Shown: one piece after another, positions 1 to 12,696 of the stretch | Position numbering within the stretch: the first letter of the stretch is position 1 | How the letters are laid out: each line of letters begins with the position of its first letter | Assembly (NCBI GenBank): GCA_949592205.1 | Contig: CATIUR010000001.1 | Span: 42,859,001 to 42,923,000, forward strand | Direction: 5' to 3' | Source: Helichrysum umbraculigerum | Taxonomy: Eukaryota > Streptophyta > Magnoliopsida > Asterales > Asteraceae | DNA: 64,000 bases | The notes under the pieces: model-generated | Seen by the model: only the letters and a program-made list of their open reading frames with translations | Database searches by the model: none | Told to the model about the DNA's origin: nothing | Translations under genes and position numbers: made by a program

Positions 1-2543
1 TCACTCAAGTCATCACTCGCTATTATCTCAGATTCTATCCACAGAACTCCAGGGCACCACTATCCAGCACCTCTAGCCCTGGAGGTTCCTCTTCTAGCTG
101 ATCCAAGAGGAACAAAAGTCGAGCCCTCAACTATAAATAGAAGTGCTTCTCGGGAGGCAACCCGTGGAATAAATCTCCTTTAGTATTAGTAGTATTTAGT
201 TTTTAAATTCCAAGAAGTGAAATATCTCTAACTATCTTTCACACTTGGATATACAAATGCTTTCAAAACACCACTTCATTTTTACACTGAAAGCTTTTAC
301 CACATCACTAATCCCAGAATTTAGGAAACATTTTCAAAATTCTTATGTTTCGAGCATTTGAGGTACTTGCGTGCTACTTTCACACATTATGCTCGAACTC
401 GTTTAAAAACACATGTCTTACAAATGATTTGTAGTAGAAAACATCTTTTCACATTCTGGGATAGTGACACACTTTCGGTAAAAAGCTATAAAATGAGAAG
501 TTGGTAAAAACTATATCCAATGTGTTCACACTTACGAGGTATTTTCATAAGAGAATGATTGAGTTATTGAAGTGAAGAAATAAAGCCACTCATCCCAGAG
601 TGCGCTTCCCAAAAGCTGAACGAACTTCATGGAGCTACCGCAAGAAGATATTTGGCAAGTACTCTTCTCCAAAGGCAGCATATCTTCAGACTTTTAGTTT
701 CCGGCCATCATATTAATAGGGGAGTTCTCTCGTTCTTATCCTTGTTTTGATATGATCATTTTGTTATATTTTATCGTTTATTAATAAAAGTAGTCTATGC
801 CATATCCTAAGCTTATCACTAACTGTGGGATTCCAACCCAAAATAAACACTTGCGAAACATTTTCCTATATGTTCAAACTCTAAGTGTGGGATTCTACTT
901 TCAGTAAAATATCAACTCAAGAGAACATTAGGGACAATGTTCCTCTAAGTGTGGGATAGCGGTATAGAATACCTTAGGTTAGATTCTTATTTCCAAAAGC
1001 AAACTCGGAAAATGTTCATCAATTTAAAAACTCACTTTTGCTATATATTTTTCAAAATTTTTGAATTAAAATGTCCTGAGAGGAATCATTTTCATATATG
1101 AGCTAGTAAGGTATTTTGGAAAATAAGATTAAATAAGTTAGGAATTTCTTGAGTTGAAATGATGATCTAATAGGGGCATCGCATGGCTAGGCACATACAA
1201 CCCGTATTTGCAGTGAGGTATCTTGAGGCATTAAAAGCATTCATTTTTAAATGCTTCACTATTCGTTTGCTGAGTGTGTGCCGATGCATGCATCTGGAAT
1301 TAGAACTTGCTCCTGGTATGCACTTCGAGACCACATTGGTAGAGTACTGTACATGGTATAGGTGCAATTAGAGGACCTTGACATTCCTTAGATTTTAACC
1401 CCCATTTTTAACCTTCTTTTCAAGCCCAAAACCCTTCCGACACTTATTTTCAGTGTTGATGATCCGCCTAGAAAACCCTGTTGAGCCTTAGCCTTTTCGT
1501 TTCTTTAAAACCTACATTTTAAACCCACTCACTTCCATACCTACCAAAACCTTATCTTAGAATTTTTAAATTTTTGAAAAATGCTATTTAGATATCCTTT
1601 TTGTCTTCACCCCAAATCACAAATTTCGTGTTTACGCAAAACATCTCGTGTGCGTTTCCATGATTAATACTCAAAGATCGAGAGTCTTGCGGTGCGAAAA
1701 ATTGGCACCAAGTAAATTCGAAGTTGTCAAAAGATTGAAGGAATGAAAATAAGAAAGGATTTCTGAAAGGCAATAAAAATTAAAAATCCCTTTGAAGTTC
1801 CTTGGCAAAGAAATTCTAAACCAAAAATAGAAAAAGAAAGAAAGAAAAGAAAAGAAAAGAAACAAAATAAAGCTAAATGCTTCAAATCTCCCGAAAACTC
1901 TGATTCTAGAAAAATATAAAAATCCTCAGTGTGTTTTCAAAAGATAGAAGTCAAAATAGCTATCTTTCTCCCTTATCGTTATCCGTTTCCATTTTCATTA
2001 AAAAAGTTTGTCTAAATAAAATTTTTCATAAGTTTGAAGGTCCTAATATAAGCAAAACCCTTTAAAACCCAAAATTCCACTTATCCATACACTTTAACCC
2101 ACACCAAACATTACAACCCATTTGAATGTCGTGGGATAATTAGCACCGTCCTCACCTAAGTGGTGGAGATAAGATTCTCGAGCAAGCCTATGATGATGGA
2201 TGTTGCATGACTGGCTTTTGAGCGATTTCGTTTGATTAGAATGATAGGTAACCCGAAATACTTCTGAGTGAATTGAGTGACCACCTAGTGAGATTGCCTA
2301 GTCATGTATATTCCAAGATCGCGAGAACTTAAAGCATGCCTAAGAGAATCATTTCATGCTTCTGAAAAGAATACCTTATTTTCTCTTATTTTCCAGGATA
2401 TGTTACTTATATATGGGAATGTTTGTTCTTGATATGTTTTGATTCACCCAAATGCATTGACACTTTCAAATATTTTCATTGGGAAGCAAATGAGAATTTT
2501 GAGTTTTTGCTTGAGGACAAGCAAAGTCTAAGTGTGGGATATT
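1..2543 (+). mobile_element. 3' noncoding internal region of an Athila-like Ty3/gypsy element (element 1)
   Basis: No reading frame of note. The stretch is recognised by colinear similarity with 15050-17470, which follows the ORFs of a related element here. Shared landmarks are GCTTCTCGGGAGGCAACCCG (about 136-165), three copies of a TAAGTGTGGGAT-like motif (820-831, 882-893, 945-956), a conserved block around 1270-1385, and GGATAATTAGCACCGTCCTC near 2132. It ends in a fourth TAAGTGTGGGAT just before an LTR. The coding part of this element lies to the left of the window. Confidence 0.75.
2529..2543 (+). promoter_or_regulatory. polypurine-tract-like motif before the 3' LTR of element 1
   Basis: TAAGTGTGGGATATT lies immediately 5' of TGATAACACGC, where similarity to the other LTR copies begins. 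Position and purine richness fit the plus-strand primer of a Ty3/gypsy element. Element 2 has the same arrangement at 17455-17470. Confidence 0.6.
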
Positions 2544-5044
2544 TGATAACACGCAAAAAATCAAGTTTTCATGTGTTATTATCTCACCTTTTTAGCCCGA
2601 TTATGGATGAAAATATTTGAAATATGCAATTATATACTAAAATTCATCATGAAGGCTAAAATATAGACGATGCTTCAAGAATCAACTAAAAAGGCCTAAA
2701 AAGAGTAAAATAGAGCATAAACGATCAATGAATCTTCCGTTCATGCTTTTTAATGAATTTTGAGCTATACTTGGAGTTCATTTTCTTCATTAGGAAATTA
2801 CGAAACCGTGGGCGTGAGAATCACTCAAAACGGATAAACGACGAAGAAGATACGCTTAAACGAAGAAACGAAGAACAGAAGGAACGAATACGGCTGAACC
2901 AGACATATACAGCTGGCCCAGACCGTATACGGTTGGTGTTCACCCGTAATTGCCCTAGTTTGCCTGTATACGGCCAAAACCAACCGTATTCCGCGTTCAG
3001 GCAATAAAAATCATATTTTTATACGGGTGTGCAATACGGTTGAGCATTTGGAGATCCAAATACGGTTGAAGAATACGGTTGAGCATTTCCTATATATATG
3101 AGGCCTCTCCATTCATTTTTAAAAACAACAATTCTACACTTCTTCATCCACCAACACACTCTCTTACTACTCTCTCTCTAGATTTAGGTTTTCATTTTTA
3201 GTTTTTGTAGTTAGCGGCTAGTTAGTCTTGGTTAATATACCGAACGAATAGAGGGGCAATATTGTAATATCGCTTGGAGGATACTCGAAGTTCTGCTTGT
3301 ATTCTTTCACGTTGTATTCAGCTACGCTCTTATTACGGTTATATCTATCCTATATCTATTTTTATTATGATGATTGTTATTGCTTTTGTCATGTTAGATT
3401 TAGGATCGTTCGCCATGATTAGCGAGTAGTTTTATTGTGTGTTTGCTATGATGTAGTTAGTCGTGATAGTTGGGATGATGTCATTATGAAACAACGGAAG
3501 TAACGTTAAACGACTTTCATTTGTATAGCGCTGGAAACACCAATGTGTGTAGTACAGAACGTGAAAGCTATGAAAGTCGTGGGCACAATCCGTTGTGGAT
3601 TAATATCTTTATGAATGAAAACTCTAGTGCTTTGAGCTACTTCCTATCTATGATTTTAAAACTCATTTAAACTAAACGCCTTTCAACCAGTAAACGTGAT
3701 TACGGCCTTAATGATAGGACGTCGCGAACCCTATCCAAAGGTACTTAGTTATCTGTGTCTAAAACGTACATGGTCTGATTTATAAATAGTGCAAACATTG
3801 CTTTCTAAAAACGAACACAAAGCACATCGTCACCATGGAAATATTGCTTTCTGAATTGAACGCAAAGTACATTGTGACTATGGAATAATGTTTTCTTAAC
3901 TGAACGCAAGTACACCGGAACTGTGGAAATACTGCTTTCTTATCTAAACGCAAAATACACAGTGACGGTGGAAATACTGTTTTCTTAAGTCAACGCAAAT
4001 ATTAAACTATGAATAAATTAGGGATTTATTAGGAGTTTAAAGTAAGGACTGGCTTATATCATAGATGAATAATTATTGCGCTTAAATACAAACTTAGTTA
4101 AACAAGTCTAGGGAAACCTTTATGAAGCACCGTAGGTACCGGCTAAGTACTTGGTATAGCGATGGAAACACCACTGGTGGAGTACAACGTAGAAGCCACG
4201 TAAATGTCGTCGTTACTTCACTGTGTGGATTAACGGGGTTACTGTATAAAGCGAAGTGAGTACCGTCAGTCGGCTAAGCACTTGGTAAAGCCACAGAAAG
4301 AGCCGCTGTTACTTGTTTTGTATATTATCAGTGATCACATCACTCCTAGACTTTACAAACCCATCGATAGAAAGTAATCAAAGCACACCAAACCTTGTCT
4401 TGAACTTAAATGTTTTGTTTAGATTAAAGTATTCTTGTGGGGTTAAGAAAGGTCGAACATCGAGTTGGTTTGTCGCCTTATTCATGCACCCAGGATTCTA
4501 ATCCATATAAGGGTCACTATACCTTCACAGGTTAGTGTCCTGGGCTGGATAAACTACTTCGATCAGAATCACGATAGCCTAGTTACTCAGTGACATACTG
4601 ATCGAGAACTCTATCAGTAGGGAACTAGTACTTACTTCACTAATACTTGAAATAAATAATATACAAATCTTTTAAAGATAATTTCATGACTCATACATCA
4701 TCCCAGCTATGAAGGCTACCGAAGTCATAGCAAACACCTCCTCTAGATTATCTGCTAACTACCAATATTTTATTTGCTTTATTTATTTTTCTGCCTAAGT
4801 ATAACAAAAACCAAACAAACCTCCAAACTACTTGTCAAAACCATTACTAGTCAGATAGATCATCTCCCACGTCCAAGATCCACAATACACTGATTCATAG
4901 AACGACCCTAGGTCATACTTATCACTGTACACCCATAGTGTTAAGTATACTTAAGCCCCGCAAATACAAATTATAAAACCTGCTGATTGCAGCTCGGTAT
5001 TGTTCGGTCAGTCCTTTGACGACGAGGACGGTTCTCCCCTTTCA
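2544..5044 (+). mobile_element. 3' LTR of Athila-like element 1
   Basis: Begins TGATAACACGCAAAAA and is colinear, though diverged, with the LTRs at 17471, 26957, 38768 and (inverted) 42849. It contains CCGTATACGG-type palindromes (for example 2923-2932), a TATA-like CCTATATATATGAGG near 3089, and the shared segments around 3480-3600 (TATAGCGCTGGAAACACC) and 4690-4990. The right end is uncertain: similarity to the other copies fades after about 4985 and an end at 5044 or 5060 is possible. Confidence 0.7.
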
Positions 5045-5061
5045 CTAGGAGAGAGCTTCAT

Positions 5062-6618
5062 AACCTGACTTACCGGCTCGCATCAGCAGTTAAACAAATA
5101 ATCCACAATACACATAACACATAATCAATATCAACACTATATAAATACTTATAACATCAACCACTGAATAAACACTGAGCATTCACTGAACAACCACTGA
5201 ACTCTGAACTCTATGTGGATCCGTGGCCATTAGAAACAAGTCTGGTGGTACCATATCACGTCAATATGCATACCAAATCATCATAACGTGCAAGCACGTA
5301 TTCGTAAACACTATGCTAACCGCAGTTAGCGCTCCGATCAACACTGAATTTTAACAAATATTGATTATACATAATTCAACAATCAACACTAATTCTCCAC
5401 ATAAGATTCAAACACAAGAAACAAGGCTCAAGAAACAAGTATAAGAAACAAGTAATCTTTCACCCGACTGTATGATCCTCTTGCTCGGAAGCAATCCGGA
5501 AACACATACAATCGATTCAAACACAAGAAACAAGTCTAATTCACTATATAGAAACAAGCATAAGAAACAAGTAACTACCACTTGATTGTGCAAATTTCTT
5601 GCTCGGAAGCAATCTGGTACATACACAACCATTACCCATTTAACCCCCATAATACTCACCTCGACACTTGATGATTCTCAACAATGGCCACGTAATGCTT
5701 TCCACATCTTTCAATCCCTATCACATAACACATTTATATAACGACACTTTTAGCAAACCATAATAATCATCATTAACTACTTATCTTCATTAACCCACCA
5801 CCTCACTATTACCACTTTTAAACTTTCACTAGTTAAACTATTACTTCATATTATTCATCATTTACTCTATCATCATAATCATATTCTCTTAACACCATTA
5901 ATTCCATCATTAAGCTTATCTACATAATCTTTACATAATTCATATGAATCACCATGAACATCCTTTTTATAATTCATCACTTATCAACCTTACTACCTTA
6001 AATTCATGTTCTTTCATCATAATTATACTCTATTAGCATCACTAATCACATCTTTAAGCTTATTACATCATTTCATAACAATTTAACATAAACTCTAGAA
6101 TTCCCCCATGAACACCCATCATGATTTCATCCTTTTTACCATGATATGTGATTACCCATGATCAAAACAACACTAATTAACATCTATTCAATCACTTTCT
6201 AACTTTAATTTCGGATTAAAACCTTCAATTTTACAAAACCCATCAAAACCCCATGAAACCCATTTTCTAGGTTTTAAGAATCAAGAAATTCAACTTACAT
6301 GTTGTTAATGATGATCAAATGATGATGATTATAACTTTCTAGCTTCAATTTATGATTTAGAAATTGATTTTGGGTTTGGTTTTGCTTCCTGCGATTTCTC
6401 TTATGTGTGGGAGTGTTCTGGAGACTTTTTGAAATGATACGTAATAACATATAAAACATATAGGCTGGCTTATTTAATTTATCCCCTTTAAACTCTATTG
6501 TCTGGAACCGGGAAACCATTAACGTGTTTTATTATTATAAATCATTTAAGCAACACCACTTTAAAATATTTATACCCTCGTGTACTAAACTAATACCTTT
6601 AAATTTTAGGGTGTTACA
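5062..6618 (-). mobile_element. Truncated gypsy LTR, inverted
   Basis: Read on the minus strand, this starts TGTAACACCCTAAAATTT at 6618, the usual opening of the gypsy LTRs in this window, and runs left until it meets the Athila LTR. A motif around 6485-6510 (CGGTTCCAGACAATAG on the minus strand) also occurs near 37265 in the LTR of the non-coding element, so the two belong to related families. The 3' part of the LTR is missing or diverged. No long ORF. Confidence 0.5.
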
Positions 6619-7097
6619 GAACCACCTCCTCATATTGGACATACCCTAGCCATAACTTGCCTCAAACTCTTAGGTATGTCCCAATATTACACCTTCTGTC
6701 AACTAATGGATGCAAGGGAGCCGCTAAGATCTCCTGACATATAGTTCTAGAGTCAAGCTGGAGACTCGAACAAAAACAAGCGCTTCTCGGGAGGCAACCC
6801 GTGTCTAACGTAGTTTTAATAGTAGTAGTAGTTAATCTAGGATACGTAGTAAGCTAACCCAAATAAGTAGAAAATGAAGCCCTAAATGAATGTTCAAGGT
6901 TTTCTAAATTTTTATGAAATAACAGGATGATTTTTAAAATGAACTTCAAACTTTTGTCAAAACATTCAAAACTTTCTTCCCCCACTTGTTTGAACTTTAT
7001 TGCAACATCCATTTTTTAAAGTTCTTAACTATCCTTTCACTCACAAACAGGGAAATCCACTAGAAATTAGTAGCCTTAGTAATCTTACACTCCCACT
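6619..7097 (+). mobile_element. Fragment of Athila-like 3' noncoding region
   Basis: Contains CGCTTCTCGGGAGGCAACCC (about 6780-6800) and a downstream stretch (ACTATCCTTTCACTCAC) like those at 136 and 15190. It is cut on the left by an inverted gypsy LTR and on the right by the copia LTR that begins at 7098. Confidence 0.55.
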
Positions 7098-7713
7098 TGT
7101 TGGTATATATGTACATGACTTAAGCATGTCCGGAAATTAATGAGCCTATGGGGGGCACACACTTAATCATTTAGATACGATTAATAATTAATAACGTATT
7201 AATTATTATGCACATTTAATATAAACTAAACTTGAGGGACTTAAATGTTAAGTGAATGAAACTTGTATTGGGTTTGTATTGGGTTTTATATGGGCCAATT
7301 TTTAGGTATCCATATACAACTCAAAAACCTAATTAAAGCCTATAAATACAAAGCTAAGTTAGGGTTATTGGAAATCCTAATACACACACAATACCCTAAT
7401 AATTAAACTCCCTTTTTCATCTCCTTTGTTTGAGCCGTCGAAATAACAAACCCAAGAGGTTTTGGTTTTGTCCTTTTGTATTAAAACAAGAGAGGTTTCA
7501 AGTTTATTAAGTGTAGTTCGACTAGCATCGTTATCGTGGTGTGCGTGCAACCCTAGAGGGTTTTACCATTAGTGAAACCTATTCGTTTTACTAAACGTTT
7601 AATTGGAGCTAGCAAAAAGGTACACATCTCGATCTTAACTAATTATAAATACTTGTTATATGCTTCCGCAATTGTGTGACAATTTGTAAATATTTATTTG
7701 CTATATTCTAACA
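7098..7713 (+). mobile_element. Ty1/copia 5' LTR
   Basis: 616 bp with matching ends TGTT...AACA. It is followed after one base by a primer-binding site matching initiator tRNA-Met, then a long leader and a copia gag start at 9587, so it is the 5' LTR of copia copy A. There is no partner LTR in the window: the element is broken inside gag at about 9872. Confidence 0.8.
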
Positions 7714-7714
7714 G

Positions 7715-7726
7715 TGGTACCAGAGC
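7715..7726 (+). promoter_or_regulatory. Primer-binding site (initiator tRNA-Met), copia copy A
   Basis: TGGTACCAGAGC, one mismatch from the canonical TGGTATCAGAGC complementary to the 3' end of plant tRNA-iMet, one base after the LTR end AACA. Confidence 0.8.
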
Positions 7727-8043
7727 CATACGTATGTGTTGTAATTAGTTAGATATGTTAAACATTAAATTTGTGAGGGTTTTTGGTTTGTTCGACGAAC
7801 ACAAAGAAAAAAAAATTGTTTTTGGGTTATGGTTGTGGTGGTCAAGTCGACGAACAACAAAGAGAAAAGAAAAGAAAAAATTTGTTTTCATTCGGTGGAT
7901 CATATGCGGCGCAACAAAGAAAAAAAAGTAATATTTTTGATGTGGTTGATATGAAAACTTAGTCAACAAGAAAAGATTAAATAATAATAATAATAAAAAG
8001 TGGTTTTTTTGTGGTATGGATGGCTGGATGCACGTTTGACACG

Positions 8044-8097
<54 letters not shown>

Positions 8098-9586
8098 TTG
8101 TGAGGATCCAGCGCAGGAAGAAACAAACCAGGAAGAAAAACAATTTTTTTTTTGTTTGGGGTCATGGGATGAGATAAACAGATAAAAAAAATTGTCTGTT
8201 TTGGTTAACTGTTAAATTGTTAAAATCCCATTGCAAGTTTGATGTTTAACAAGAATAATAATGTGTTTAATGTAAATTGCTTTGTTATTATTAGTGTACT
8301 TTGAATTAGCTAAATAAAAGGTATCCATGAAATTCATGCATAATTTGTCATGCATAATTTGTCATGGATATCACTTTGATATATTGATATGCTAGTTAGT
8401 ATTAATTGTTACTTGATATGGCATGCTTAAAAATTGATTAGTGAAATTATGTGTTACTTGTTTAAATGGTTTAATTTACAACGATTACATGTCCCTAGTT
8501 TGCCATGCTTTAGGGCTCACCAAAAGTTGCATGAAAATTAATTGTTAATTGTTTAATAGTTTTAGTATTTTAAATTACACATACTAAACATAGTGGCCAT
8601 AGGATCAATGCCCCTTAAGCTAGTAAATCGTAGTTTAGTTTAATTATTATTTGCCAATTGTTGACTTGTGACGCAAATTTTTTTTTTAGAAAATAAAATT
8701 AAACTTGACTAAATAACTATGAAATATGATTTAGGGTTTGTAATATTACATATTTATGACACATATGGGTTGGGCTCATATACCGTAATTTGTTTCCATG
8801 TCATAAAATATCTAATTGATTACAAATTCATTTAATAAAATTGGTATCTTTCATCGCTAAAGAAACACCGGCTCACCCATTTGAACAAACTATAAGAGAG
8901 CTATAAGCTTGGAGGCTCTGTCTCCTTAAAGAAAGTGGGTTACTTAATCAGCCTTGTGCTAACCTTACTTCTGCGGTTCTTTGTGCGTTCAAATGGAGCT
9001 ACCGAGCTCTTTATGTTTATGTAAGATAAAATATTTTTTATTAAAACCTATGATATGAATATGGTGCATGCATATTCATACATATTTGATAACACATCAA
9101 ATTGCGTTACCCTAAAACTTAAGTCATTGTCATCCAATTGTAAGAACACTTGCAGTTGCTTTTTACTCTGCGTGAGACGTAGGTAAATTGCAATCCCAAG
9201 GTAAATTACCACTCATTGTGAGACGATGGTGGACTATTTACAGTTCTTAATTGGACGACTTAAAACGAGTTAAGCGGTGAGATCCTTAAGCCCGTGGCAA
9301 AAGATGGGATGAAACATGTTTACAAAATCATTTATGCTTGCTTCATAAATATTATTTGTAAGTCCCATAATTTCTAGGAATTGCACTAGTAATGCAATTA
9401 TTGAGCGTCACTTACCTTTTGAGTAACATCATTACTAGCAGATCAACTGATGTAATGGTGCTATGTCAATAGGATCCTAGCCTTGTAGAAAATTAATAGT
9501 TTACTTGGTTAAACTTGGGTAAATTAATTATTCTATAAGTGTTAATTATCGAAAATACTGTTTTTTGAACTTTATCTGTATTGTAG
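7727..9586 (+). mobile_element. Untranslated leader of copia copy A
   Basis: About 1.86 kb without a credible coding frame between the primer site and the gag start. It holds an (AT)n tract at 8047-8094. From 8927 on it is duplicated in copy B (18861 onward). The last bases before the gag ATG read TCTGTATTGTAG, a good 3' splice-site sequence, so gag could be expressed from a spliced transcript; that is inference only. Confidence 0.6.
8047..8094. repeat. (AT)n microsatellite
   Basis: Uninterrupted alternating AT run of about 48 bases in the copia leader. Tyr-Ile repeat reading frames on both strands across it are artefacts. Confidence 0.95.
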
Positions 9587-9876
9587 ATGGCAACTAATCC
9601 TGCCCAAAACCAAAACACTTCATCTTTCAGGCAACAATTTGAGAGAGAGAAACTTACTGGTTCTAATTTCAATGACTGGTACCGTTCATTGAGGATTGTC
9701 CTCCGATCTGAAAAGAAAGCTGATGTTCTTGAACAACAGCTTATGAACGCCCCTGCTGAAAATGCTACTGATGCACAAACGGCAGAGTATTCTGCTGCTT
9801 ATGATCATTACAATGATGTTGCTTACTTAATGCTCGCAAGCATGTCGCCCGAGCTGAAAGAGCAATTTGAGTTCCA
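8927..9876 (+). repeat. Long direct duplication D1, left copy
   Basis: About 950 bp, nearly identical to 18861-19810 at a constant offset of 9934, with only scattered substitutions. It covers the end of the copia leader and the first 95 or so codons of gag. The two copies flank a 9-kb insert of Athila-like sequence. Confidence 0.9.
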
Positions 9877-9997
9877 GTCACGAGTACTGATGATAACCTC
9901 AACAAATTCATCCAAGGTCAAACCGCTTTTAACCAAAAGACTACGGCTCAACAAGACCAAACTGATCTATTCCTTCGAAATCAACTCTCGGTCCTAA
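9587..9997 (+). pseudogene. Copia gag N-terminus fused to Athila-like sequence
   Basis: Residues 1-95 (MATNPAQNQNTSSF...) are the N-terminus of a Ty1/copia gag of the UBN2/retrotran_gag type, the same protein as the better preserved copy at 19521. After position 9872 the DNA switches to an Athila-like gag-protease linker read out of its own frame, so the last 40 or so codons are meaningless and end at a chance stop. The protein lacks the rest of gag and cannot form particles. The switch lies at TTCCA, which both sequences share. Confidence 0.85.
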
Positions 9998-10510
9998 AAA
10001 GCCTTGAGAACCAGATCCGTCAGTTAGCCCAACGTCTCGATACTCGACCGCAAGGGACCTTACCAAGCAATACTATTCAGAACCCCCACGTCGAGGAAGC
10101 CAAGACCTTAAACTCTGATAAACCAACTCCTTCTATGACTGCTTCTCCAGGAAGGGAACATTCTCCTGTCCCACCGACAGTTGAGACCAAATCAATGCCC
10201 ACGCCGAATCGTGAGGTTGAGATTCCTTTCCCTAACCGCCTGCACAAGAAGTACAATGCCAAGTCATTCAAACTTAATGGAAAGTTCTTAGACACCGTTT
10301 CTAGAATCCCTTCTAGTACGAAATACATCCGACGAATGCTGGCAACTAAGGACAAGATTCCTTCCACTCTAAAGTCTCCCTGAACGCCGAGTGTTCAGCC
10401 GTCATCCAGAATGCCTTACCGGAAACACTAGGAGACACGGGTCGATTCACCTTGCCCTGTTCCATCTATCACTCAAGCACGATACATTCCTTGGCCGATC
10501 TTAGAGCTAG
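9872..10510 (+). repeat. Long direct duplication D2, left copy
   Basis: 639 bp matching 12058-12696 at a constant offset of 2186. The only difference I noticed by eye is AAACAC against AAAAAC near 10427. It carries the linker and start of the protease of the Athila-like element. The copies flank an inverted gypsy fragment. Confidence 0.92.
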
Positions 10511-11318
10511 ATTTCTGAGAAACTATTTCTTTACTTGGTACTTGTTGAGGTTTCAAATCACTATCAACAGATCGAGCTAACATAAAAGCTTGAGGAAGAG
10601 AGCTCGCTAATCTCACTGAAGTTCGATAATGATTAGGTAAAGTACCCACAAACTGTTCTATTTGAGTTCTCTCATCAGGAACCCACTGCTGAACAAACCT
10701 GAGTTTCTCTGTAAACTGATTTATCAAATCATCCATTGACATGTTATCAGTTAACTGCAAATCCATAAACTCCTTTCTAATTCGAGCTATATCATAGTTT
10801 GAACAATACTGCTTACAAACTTCATTACGAAAATCAGACCATCGGATAGATGCTTTCTGAAAAGAAGATAATACAGAAGTAATCGAATCCCACCAATTCA
10901 TAGCTGCTCCTTTTAAAAGTTGAGTTGCATAAGGAACTTTCAGTTCTTCCTCACATTGACAGACTTCGAATTTCTTTTCAACATCTCTCAACCAATCTAG
11001 AGTTACAGAAGGATTCGTACTACCCGAATACCCAGACGGATTACTGCTCATAAAGGTTTTAAAGGAACACACCTTTTGCTTTGGCGGTGAAATCGTACCA
11101 AACACAGGATGAGATGATTCAGCCTCTTTTTGTTGTTTGTACATTCTAAGTGCTTGGTTTTCTTCTTCCAATTGAAGCAGATACTGATCCCTCTCTGCCT
11201 CCTCTCTAGCATGGAAAGAAGTACCAGCATTCTCATTCCGGTCATCATGAGTCTCAGCAGCAACTTCAGGCCTTGAGGCATTATTAGGGTTAACAGGTAG
11301 TTGCGCGTTATCCGCCAT
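10511..11318 (-). pseudogene. Ty3/gypsy gag, N-terminal fragment (truncated)
   Basis: Start chosen at MADNAQLPV (11318), as the frame's earlier Met lies in leader-like sequence. About 270 residues remain. The first 60 are polar with a Glu-rich coiled stretch (residues 40-65). The retrotransposon-gag domain follows: DWLRDVEKKFE, LLKGAAMNWWDS, RIRKEFMDL and the QFVGTLPNHYR region are the usual conserved blocks of chromovirus-type gag. Zinc knuckle, protease and pol are absent because the DNA switches at 10510 to antisense Athila sequence. To the right lie this element's own primer site and LTR end, so the piece is the 5' end of a gypsy element placed backwards inside D2. Confidence 0.85.
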
Positions 11319-11479
11319 ATCTGTAAACACCACAACAGCTTACAAATCATTAGTCGTTAGCACCTATTCTACTAACCAATTCACATTCAGTACATAATCC
11401 CTTTCCCAAGAATGTTTGACACAACACAATCAAAGTTTAGGATTGAACATACAATCATATTCAATTGCCCCAAAATCTT

Positions 11480-11491
11480 GCTCTGATACCA
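11480..11491 (-). promoter_or_regulatory. Primer-binding site (initiator tRNA-Met), inverted gypsy fragment
   Basis: The minus strand reads TGGTATCAGAGC, an exact match to the plant tRNA-iMet primer site, between an LTR end (…GGGGCGTTGTA) and the gag leader. Confidence 0.85.
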
Positions 11492-11495
11492 ACTT

Positions 11496-12057
11496 ACAAC
11501 GCCCCTCATTTAATACAACAATATAATATTAAAACTGGCGGAAGCGACTACTTGAAATACATATTCTATTAAAACCTGCTAGAAATTTTCGCAACCCTTT
11601 ATACAATATGTTTAACTACTAAACAACCATAATTAACATGTTCACAAACCCGGGGCATTATATACTATAAAACATTATTTATTACAAACTGGATCAGAGT
11701 TGCAAGTTTCAAACATTCCCAGCATCAAAACATCCTTCCTGACTACCCACATAATATACATCACCTGCAGGAAGTAAATTGAGGGATTAGCACGAAGCTA
11801 AGTGAATGAATAATCAACTACAATTCAATTTAGCTAGCAATCTGTTCACAATCAATAATGCAACAAATATCGTCAAGAGGAACGGTGGTTCCTAGAGACC
11901 CTGTTCCGGGTGGCCCCATCAGAACACTTAAATCAACTGTAGGCCAAAACAGTGATTAACCGCTAACTAAATGCTAATCTCCATCAACACATGTACGCAA
12001 CCCTGTGTTGACCAACATTAGCAATCAAGTCCAACTGACAATCTGCGAAGACCATTA
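11496..12057 (-). mobile_element. 3' portion of a gypsy 5' LTR, inverted
   Basis: Lies directly upstream (minus strand) of the primer site; about 560 bp remain before the sequence jumps at 12057/12058 into the right copy of D2. The 5' part of the LTR is missing. No ORF of note. Confidence 0.65.
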
Positions 12058-12696
12058 TTCCAGTCACGAGTACTGATGATAACCTCAACAAATTCATCCA
12101 AGGTCAAACCGCTTTTAACCAAAAGACTACGGCTCAACAAGACCAAACTGATCTATTCCTTCGAAATCAACTCTCGGTCCTAAAAAGCCTTGAGAACCAG
12201 ATCCGTCAGTTAGCCCAACGTCTCGATACTCGACCGCAAGGGACCTTACCAAGCAATACTATTCAGAACCCCCACGTCGAGGAAGCCAAGACCTTAAACT
12301 CTGATAAACCAACTCCTTCTATGACTGCTTCTCCAGGAAGGGAACATTCTCCTGTCCCACCGACAGTTGAGACCAAATCAATGCCCACGCCGAATCGTGA
12401 GGTTGAGATTCCTTTCCCTAACCGCCTGCACAAGAAGTACAATGCCAAGTCATTCAAACTTAATGGAAAGTTCTTAGACACCGTTTCTAGAATCCCTTCT
12501 AGTACGAAATACATCCGACGAATGCTGGCAACTAAGGACAAGATTCCTTCCACTCTAAAGTCTCCCTGAACGCCGAGTGTTCAGCCGTCATCCAGAATGC
12601 CTTACCGGAAAAACTAGGAGACACGGGTCGATTCACCTTGCCCTGTTCCATCTATCACTCAAGCACGATACATTCCTTGGCCGATCTTAGAGCTAG
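12058..12696 (+). repeat. Long direct duplication D2, right copy
   Basis: Near-identical partner of 9872-10510. This copy continues uninterrupted into the rest of the Athila-like protease, so it is the ancestral position; the left copy ends abruptly at 10510. Confidence 0.92.

Noticed and set aside
7745..8185. Open frames of 60-130 codons on both strands around 8050
   Set aside because: They owe their length to the (AT)n tract (Tyr-Ile runs) and lie in a copia leader; no family similarity.
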